From Microbacterium sp. Root166 (GTDB lineage: Bacteria; Actinomycetota; Actinomycetes; Actinomycetales; Microbacteriaceae), in NCBI RefSeq assembly GCF_001427145.1, contig NZ_LMGL01000001.1:310823-374822 (forward strand): DNA of 64,000 nt, given 5' to 3'. A program made the position numbers and the translations under genes. Below are positions 58,512 to 64,000 of this stretch, in pieces (positions within the stretch are counted from its first letter, which is position 1; every line of letters begins with the position of its first letter). The notes beneath the pieces are model-generated. The model did not search any database. It was not told the DNA's origin and saw only the letters and a program-made list of their open reading frames with translations.

Positions 58512-61214
58512 GTGATTCCCCTGCCTCGTTCGCCTCACACCATCGAGGGACGACCCCCGCGCGGCCGCACCCGCGGTCTGCTCGCCGCCGCCCTCGGCTC
58601 GGCCCTCGTGATCACGGCGCTCTCCCCCGCCGCTGCGGCGCCCGCCGTCGAGCCCGGCGCGGTGCCCACCGCCGGGCTGATCGCCGACTACCTCTTCGAC
58701 CAGACGACGGGCTCCAGCATCCCGAACCGCGTCAGCGGAGCGCCCGCCGCCACCGTCGTCAACGGCACCGACGCCCAGTGGACGGGATCGTCGCTGGTGT
58801 TCGCCGGTGGAGCGAAGACCAGCCCCACCGCGAACTGGGTGCGGCTGCCCGACAACGTGCTCAGCGGAAAGACGTCGGCCACGGTGACGATCGAGACCAA
58901 GCTCGACCCGACGATGAAGAACAACTGGAACTTCCTCTGGAACATCGGGAGCGACTCGACCACCCAGTACTACTTCGCATCGGTCCGCGACAACGCCCGC
59001 ACCGCCATCACGGCGTCGGGCGGAGGCGGCGAGGTGAACGCGCGCTCGGGCTCCGCGCTCGACGCGGACCGCTGGTACAGCCTGAGCTCGGTCATCGACG
59101 GCGCAGCCGGGCGCATCAGCTTCTATGTCGACGGCGAGCAGGTCGCCTCCACCCCGACGACGCTGACTCCGGCATCCATCACGAATCAGACGCTCAACGC
59201 CATCGGACGTGCGCCGTACCCCGACCCGATGTACAAAGGCGAGGTGTCTTCGTTCCGCGTGTACGACCGCGCTCTGACGGCCGCCGAGGTGGGCGACGTG
59301 TCGGTGGCGGATGCCGCGCTGCACGCCGCCTCGCACCAGCAGGCCGCGCAGACCGTGGTCGACGGCGTCGCCGCGCTCACGCTCGACGAGCCGCTCACGA
59401 CCCTGCCGGACTACGGCGGGCGCGTGAGCTGGTCGTCTGCGGACCCGGCCGTCGTGATCGGCGAGGACGGCGTCTCGGTCACGGCCGAGCAGCCCGCCGC
59501 CGGCTCGCCCGCGCTGCAGACGACGCTCACCGCGACCGCCACCGTGCGCGGAGCGGAGGCCACCCGCGAGGTGCCGGTGACCGTGCTCCCCGCCGCCGGC
59601 GAGGACGACCCGTACGGCTACGCGATGGTGCACTTCATCGAGGACTCCGCCGGCTACGCCGAGAAGATCTACCTCGACGTCTCACGCGGCGACAACCCCG
59701 AGCAGTGGGATCCGCTCAACGGCGGCAAGCCGATCCTGGCGTCGGACCTCGGCACCACCGGCATCCGCGACCCCTACCTGACGTACAACCCCGAGACGCA
59801 GACGTACTACATCATCGCGACCGACCTGCGCGTGTTCGGCGGCGACCGCGGCGTCGCCGGCTGCATGGACTGGTGCTACTGGAGCTCGAAGGGCAGCACG
59901 AAGCTCAACGTCTGGGAGTCCAAGGACCTCGTCAGCTGGAGCGACCTGCGCCAGTTCGACGTCGCCGTGTCGGACGGGGCGAAGGTCGCCGAGCTCGGCA
60001 TGGCCTGGGCGCCCGAGGCGACGTGGGTGCCGGACTACTACGGTCCCGGCGAGGGCGGGTTCATCCTGTACTGGTCCTCGAACGTCTACGCGAACCCGGA
60101 GCACACGGGATCCTCGTACTCGCGCGTCCTGTGGGGCGCGACGCCCGACTTCACGCAGGCGACGTACGAGTACGGCGGGGTCTTCATCGACGCCGGCGGC
60201 AACACCATCGACACCACGATCATCCAGAACGAAGGCAAGACCTACCGGATCACGAAGGACAACTCCGCCGGCAAGGGCATCTACCTGGAGTCCACCGCGG
60301 CGGTCGAGTGGTGGAAGCCCGCCGCGGCCTGGACGCAGCTGCAGACGCGCATCGGCGCCGAGTGGTCCGGCGGCAACGCCGGCGGCGTCGAAGGTCCCGC
60401 GGTCTTCCAGCGCCACGGCGAGGACAAGTGGTACCTCTACGTCGACGTCATCCCCTCGACCGGCTACCGCCCGATGCAGACGACCGACCTCGACGCCGGC
60501 TTCACCCAGCTGGTGAGCCCGAGCTTCTCGATGGCACCGAGCACCAAGCACGGCGGCATCGTGGGGCTCACGAAGGCCGGCTACGACACGCTGCGCGAAG
60601 CGGATGCCGCGGCCGCCGTCACGACCGACCTCGGGTCCGTGGCGGTCGAGGCCGATGCGGTCGAGGCCGATGTGCGGTCCGCGCTCCCGGCCGTCGCCGA
60701 GGTCGTCATGGCCTACGGCCGCGGCACGGCATCTCAGCCCGTGGAGTGGGACCTGTCGGCCCTCGACACCGGCGCGCCCGGCACCTACGAGGTGACCGGC
60801 ACGGTGCGCACCATCGGCGCGAACCTCAACCAGTGGGTCGGAACCGGCGGCTCGACGGCCTGGAACGCCCCCGGCAAGGAGCTCTACAGCTCGACCGCCG
60901 TGACGGTCACGGCCGACGTGATCGTCGCCGCGCCGGTGCTTCCGGTGACGGTGACCGCCGACACGCGCTGCGTCGCGGGCAAGCTCGTCGTGACCGTGCG
61001 CACCACGAACGACGGCGACGTCCCGGTGGCGCTGGCGGTCGCGACGGCGTACGGCTCGAAGTCGTTCGCGGCCGTGCAGCCCGGCAAGACCGCGAGCGCG
61101 GCGTTCTCGACCCGAGCGGTGTCCATCGGCACCGGCACGGCGACGGTGACCGTGAGCGCCGGCGGAGACAGTGCCGAGGCATCCGCCTCGTACGCTGCGG
61201 CAGCCTGCGGCTAG
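58512..61214 (+). CDS. Secreted modular GH43-type arabinofuranosidase
   Basis: A 900-residue exported enzyme. It has a signal peptide (to about 44), a LamG-like domain (about 55-265), an Ig-like domain (about 280-365) and a GH43-type beta-propeller (about 375-695, with GIRDPYLTYNPETQTYYIIATD, MAWAPEATWVPDYYG and VEGPAVFQRHGEDKWYLY). A small beta domain follows, then the Cys820-Cys899 C-terminal domain. The glutamate of VEGPAV is the likely general acid. The GTG at 58512 has AAGGAG five bases upstream. The gene is divergent from GH127 and has its own repressed promoter. The catalytic half is related to the 38189 enzyme. Confidence 0.88.
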   Translation: MIPLPRSPHTIEGRPPRGRTRGLLAAALGSALVITALSPAAAAPAVEPGAVPTAGLIADYLFDQTTGSSIPNRVSGAPAATVVNGTDAQWTGSSLVFAGGAKTSPTANWVRLPDNVLSGKTSATVTIETKLDPTMKNNWNFLWNIGSDSTTQYYFASVRDNARTAITASGGGGEVNARSGSALDADRWYSLSSVIDGAAGRISFYVDGEQVASTPTTLTPASITNQTLNAIGRAPYPDPMYKGEVSSFRVYDRALTAAEVGDVSVADAALHAASHQQAAQTVVDGVAALTLDEPLTTLPDYGGRVSWSSADPAVVIGEDGVSVTAEQPAAGSPALQTTLTATATVRGAEATREVPVTVLPAAGEDDPYGYAMVHFIEDSAGYAEKIYLDVSRGDNPEQWDPLNGGKPILASDLGTTGIRDPYLTYNPETQTYYIIATDLRVFGGDRGVAGCMDWCYWSSKGSTKLNVWESKDLVSWSDLRQFDVAVSDGAKVAELGMAWAPEATWVPDYYGPGEGGFILYWSSNVYANPEHTGSSYSRVLWGATPDFTQATYEYGGVFIDAGGNTIDTTIIQNEGKTYRITKDNSAGKGIYLESTAAVEWWKPAAAWTQLQTRIGAEWSGGNAGGVEGPAVFQRHGEDKWYLYVDVIPSTGYRPMQTTDLDAGFTQLVSPSFSMAPSTKHGGIVGLTKAGYDTLREADAAAAVTTDLGSVAVEADAVEADVRSALPAVAEVVMAYGRGTASQPVEWDLSALDTGAPGTYEVTGTVRTIGANLNQWVGTGGSTAWNAPGKELYSSTAVTVTADVIVAAPVLPVTVTADTRCVAGKLVVTVRTTNDGDVPVALAVATAYGSKSFAAVQPGKTASAAFSTRAVSIGTGTATVTVSAGGDSAEASASYAAAACG

Positions 61215-61227
61215 CTCTGGATCGCGC

Positions 61228-61261
61228 GAACGCCCCGTCGGCTTCGGCTGGCGGGGCGTTC
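61228..61261 (+). terminator. Terminator with UUCG tetraloop after the GH43 gene
   Basis: Long stem (GAACGCCCCG at 61228-61237 with CGGGGCGTTC at 61252-61261, continuing inward with two G-T pairs) closed by a TTCG loop, 14 bases after the stop codon. Confidence 0.85.
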
Positions 61262-61275
61262 TCGTGCGCGTGGTT

Positions 61276-61476
61276 GCGGCATCCCTCAACAGGAGAACCG
61301 TCCTTCCACAGGACTTCTCGCGCGGATTCCTCCTGTAGAGAGACCGAAGTCCTGTCGGGCGCGCGGGGCGCGGTCAGTGCCGGATGCTGCGACCGCGGCA
61401 TCCCTCAACAGGAGAACCGCCCTTCCACAGGACTTCTCGCGCGGATTGCTCGTGTAGAGGGCACGAAGTCCTGTCG
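61276..61476. repeat. Two-copy 82-bp direct repeat with internal palindromes
   Basis: Copies at 61276-61357 and 61395-61476 align without gaps at 76 of 82 bases. Each contains ACAGGACTTC and GAAGTCCTGT (61308-61317 and 61346-61355 in copy 1) and can fold into a hairpin; copy 1 also pairs ACAGGAG with CTCCTGT. They lie between convergent enzyme genes. No coding signal is seen in 61215-61679. Confidence 0.85.
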
Positions 61477-61525
61477 CGCGCGGGTGATTCCGGATGCCGC
61501 GGCCGCGGCATCCGCTCTGCACAGG

Positions 61526-61590
61526 CGAGGAGATGGGCGCTCGAGCGGAGCGATCACGGCGAGGAGTCCTCTCCTGCGCAGATCTCCTCG
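61526..61590. repeat. Palindromic element related to that at 36864
   Basis: CGAGGAGAT (61526-61534) pairs with ATCTCCTCG (61582-61590). The right arm is preceded by GCGCAG, and the outer arms match those of element 1 at 36864-36927. It too sits between convergent genes. Confidence 0.6.
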
Positions 61591-61679
61591 ACAGCACGGA
61601 CGCGCGACAGCGCGCCGCGGGGTTCGCACACACCCGCGACGCGCGTCGCATCGACCGCTTGCGCGGCCGGGTCTACAGG

Positions 61680-64000
61680 TCAGCCGCAGGCCACCGCAGG
61701 GTAACCGGCAGGGATGGTCACGGTCTCGCCGCCGGCCGTGGCAGTCACCGAGATCGTGCCGGGGAGGATCGCACCCAGGCGCGTGGTGAACGAGGCCGAC
61801 GCGCTCTTGCCGGCTCCGACAGTCGCGAAGGTCTTCGTGCCGTACGAGCCCGCGGCCGTCGCCGAGACCGGAACGGATTCGCCGTTGGTCACGGTGAGCA
61901 CCTGCACGACCTTGCCGGCGACGCACCGCGCCGTCACGACCGCCGTGACGTCCAGAGCCGGCTCGGGCTCGGCCTCGACGGTCACCGTGACCGACACCGT
62001 GCGGTTGCCGGGGGCGACTTCCTCGTCGGCCTCCATGTCGAACACCGGCAGGCCGTCGGCGGCCCAGTGGACGCGGCGGACGAACATGTCACGTCCGCTC
62101 AGTCCGTCGTGGTCGGTGCGCGCGTGGAAGACGTAGAGCAGGTTGTCGTCCTCGTCGTGCGACCACATGCCGTGACCGGTTCCCAGCTGCCAGGAGCCGT
62201 TGAAGACGCCGGACTTCTGGATGGGGTAGTTCAGCTTGGACCACGCTGCCGGATCGGTGAGGTCGGCGCCCGCGCCGGCCGTGGCGGTCGCCAGGCCCGT
62301 CGTGTAGCTGTCGCCGACCGTCGAGCCCGAGTAGATCAGGTACAGCACTCCGTCGTGGGCGAACACGTTCGGCCCCTCGGCGATCGTGTTGTCCCACGCG
62401 TACTCCGGAGCGAGGATGCGGACCGGCTCGGAGGTCAGCCGCGTCGGGTTCGCCGGATCCATCTTCGCGATGAAGAGCGAGCCGAGCATCTGCCAGATGT
62501 AGTACGACTGGCCGGAGTCCTCGAGGTAGGTCATGTCGAGCGAGATGCCCTGCACCGTGTTCAGTGCGCCGCCTCCGGAGCGCAGCACCTTCTGCGGCTT
62601 GCTCCAGTTCGCCGGGACGGCCGGATCCAGGTCGTTGCCCGCGGCATCCTGCTGCAGCTGCATGATGCTGGCGCGGCCGGTCCACATGTCGGGCTGCCCG
62701 TTGGCGCCGTTGTAGCAGGGCATGAAGAGAATCGACAGCTTCCCGCCGATGACGTGGTACTCAGGAGCCCAGAAGCACCCCGTCATGACGCCGCCGTCGG
62801 CATCCGTGTCGCCGCGGCGAAGCAGGTCGATCTCGACGTTGCGGCCGGCGTCGATCGCCTCGTCCGAGAGGTCCTCGATGCTGTCCGCGATGCGGATCGG
62901 CATGTGCCCGCCGCCCTGCGGGTTGATGTTGCCGCCGTAGATGTCCTCCGTGGCGATCATCAGGAACTTCTCCTGGCCGTTCCAGTCGTACCGGAACACG
63001 GACGGGTCGGCGCGCTCGTCGGCGAACGGCGTCGCGTACTCCGTCTGCTTCACCGTGCCGGTGACCTCATAGGTGCCGGGGGTGGAGGTGTCGACCGCGT
63101 CGACGGATGCCGCATCCCAAGCGATCGCCCGTGAGGCGTCCGAGCCGTCGTCGTACGACAGCCCGGCGCGCTGCGGCAGGTCGGCGGCGCTGAACTCGGC
63201 GCCCTCCTCGACGGTGACCGCGTCGAGCTCGGCAAGGCCGGTGTTCGCGATGCGTCCGAAGCGGACCTGCAGTGCGTCGACGGTGGCGGCGTCGACCGGA
63301 AGCGCGTTGCCGGTCGCGTAGTTCGGGATGCCGCTGCCGGCTGCGCCCGCGGTGGCCGCGATCGTGCCGCGCTGGGCGGTCGTCCGGCCCGCGCCGGTGG
63401 CGAGGTCGGTGAACGTCGTGTACATCGCAGCCCCCGCATCGGAGGTCCACGTGACGACGTAGCGATCGGAGGCGGTGTCGTACACCGCGGCCGGCTGGTT
63501 CACGCCGCTGGTGACCCCGAGGTCGATCATGCCGACCTCCTCGTACGAGCGCAGGTCCGCGCTGCGGGCGAAGAGGACCCGTGCGCTCTGCGTGCCGTCG
63601 GCGGCGCCGCCGCGCGCGGTGCGGGTCGCCACGACCCCGAACCCGCCGTCGGCGAGGCGGAAGAGGTGCGGATCCTTCAGGCTCCGGATGATGCCCTCGC
63701 TCGTGCCGTTGGCAGGCGGGGGCGTCGAGGTCTTGGCGAAGAAGATGCCGTAGTTCTCGTTCAGCGGGGTCCAGCCGTCGCCGTCCTCGAGCGCGAGGTG
63801 CATGCTGAGCGCGACGTCGGCGTTGTTCGCCTCGGTGACCGAGGTGGGAACGCGGTTGTAGGCCAGCAGCTGCGACGTGGTCGCCGCCGGAAGAACGCGC
63901 ACGTCGAAGGTGCGGTCGACGGTGGCGCCTGTCGACTCGTCGGTGACCCGGACGGTGATCACGGCATCCGTCGCCTCGTCGGACTCCGAGACGATCGTGC
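61680..64000 (-). CDS. Secreted GH43-type arabinan enzyme (5' end outside window)
   Basis: At least 773 residues are visible; the N-terminus lies beyond the right edge. Two propeller-like segments appear: SLKDPHLFRLADGGFGVVATR and ADPSVFRYDWNGQEKFLMIATED, with GCFWAPEYHVIGGKLSILF and AEGPNVFAHDGVLYLIYSG as typical GH43 motifs. A bacterial Ig-like domain (VDALQVRFGRIANTGLAELD...GTYEVTGTVKQ) separates them. The C-terminus has a beta domain and the shared Cys-bracketed domain (RCVAGK to the final Cys). The GH43 catalytic half is probably the second; whether the first is active is uncertain. It probably belongs to the arabinan regulon, but its promoter is outside the window. Confidence 0.85.
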   Translation of the reverse strand, partial: TIVSESDEATDAVITVRVTDESTGATVDRTFDVRVLPAATTSQLLAYNRVPTSVTEANNADVALSMHLALEDGDGWTPLNENYGIFFAKTSTPPPANGTSEGIIRSLKDPHLFRLADGGFGVVATRTARGGAADGTQSARVLFARSADLRSYEEVGMIDLGVTSGVNQPAAVYDTASDRYVVTWTSDAGAAMYTTFTDLATGAGRTTAQRGTIAATAGAAGSGIPNYATGNALPVDAATVDALQVRFGRIANTGLAELDAVTVEEGAEFSAADLPQRAGLSYDDGSDASRAIAWDAASVDAVDTSTPGTYEVTGTVKQTEYATPFADERADPSVFRYDWNGQEKFLMIATEDIYGGNINPQGGGHMPIRIADSIEDLSDEAIDAGRNVEIDLLRRGDTDADGGVMTGCFWAPEYHVIGGKLSILFMPCYNGANGQPDMWTGRASIMQLQQDAAGNDLDPAVPANWSKPQKVLRSGGGALNTVQGISLDMTYLEDSGQSYYIWQMLGSLFIAKMDPANPTRLTSEPVRILAPEYAWDNTIAEGPNVFAHDGVLYLIYSGSTVGDSYTTGLATATAGAGADLTDPAAWSKLNYPIQKSGVFNGSWQLGTGHGMWSHDEDDNLLYVFHARTDHDGLSGRDMFVRRVHWAADGLPVFDMEADEEVAPGNRTVSVTVTVEAEPEPALDVTAVVTARCVAGKVVQVLTVTNGESVPVSATAAGSYGTKTFATVGAGKSASASFTTRLGAILPGTISVTATAGGETVTIPAGYPAVACG

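Overview
The window is chromosomal DNA of a high-GC actinobacterium, most likely a Microbacterium or close relative in the Microbacteriaceae. The evidence is very GC-rich third codon positions, abundant GTG starts, leaderless gene starts of the TANNNT-(6-7 nt)-ATG/GTG type, an overrepresented GGCATCC/GGATGCC heptamer, and actinobacterial families (DUF1918, ECF41 sigma, DUF2207, DUF4383). I see no insertion sequence, prophage, CRISPR array or rRNA. One tRNA gene (Arg-ACG) is present.

Layout. (1) 1-7975, minus strand: a LacI-controlled operon with an ABC sugar importer lacking its own ATPase, a YicI-type alpha-xylosidase and a family 1 beta-glucosidase (cut by the left edge), probably for xyloglucan-type oligosaccharides. 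(2) 7976-9238: a winged-helix regulator preceded by a leaderless 33-codon ORF ending in Met/Cys-rich codons and by mutually exclusive RNA hairpins, an apparent attenuation system. (3) 9352-36853: mostly single-gene housekeeping, stress and regulatory loci. These include an AlkA-like glycosylase, a hemerythrin, an S9 peptidase, an ECF41 sigma factor with its divergent partner gene, an MFS/TetR pair, a lytic transglycosylase-like protein, a DUF2207/MarR pair, an ABC exporter with a stand-alone TOPRIM protein, a TetR/DUF4287 pair, LtrA, L-serine dehydratase with an insertion, tRNA-Arg and small membrane proteins. (4) 37143-64000: a large L-arabinose and arabinan locus.

The arabinan locus. Secreted modular enzymes (three GH43-type proteins and one GH127 beta-L-arabinofuranosidase) share a C-terminal Cys-bracketed domain of about 80 residues. 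They would release arabinose from plant arabinans or hydroxyproline-linked arabinosides. A YtfQ-type furanose-binding protein, one double ATPase and two permeases import it. AraA, AraB and AraD convert it to D-xylulose 5-phosphate, and a mutarotase-like protein lies downstream. A LacI regulator is encoded beside the transporter. Four promoters in the locus carry variants of one palindrome (TGTTAGCGCTAACA-like) overlapping the -10 region. One of these promoters drives a small WxL/DUF916/collagen-like-repeat surface cluster, which suggests the surface proteins are part of the same regulon.

Most interesting for follow-up: the Met/Cys leader ORF with alternating hairpins (8126-8422), the arabinan regulon that includes a WxL-like surface complex, the divergent ECF41 promoter pair (14935-14993), the operator over a near-leaderless start at 28378-28422, and palindromic intergenic repeats at 36864-37025 and 61276-61590.
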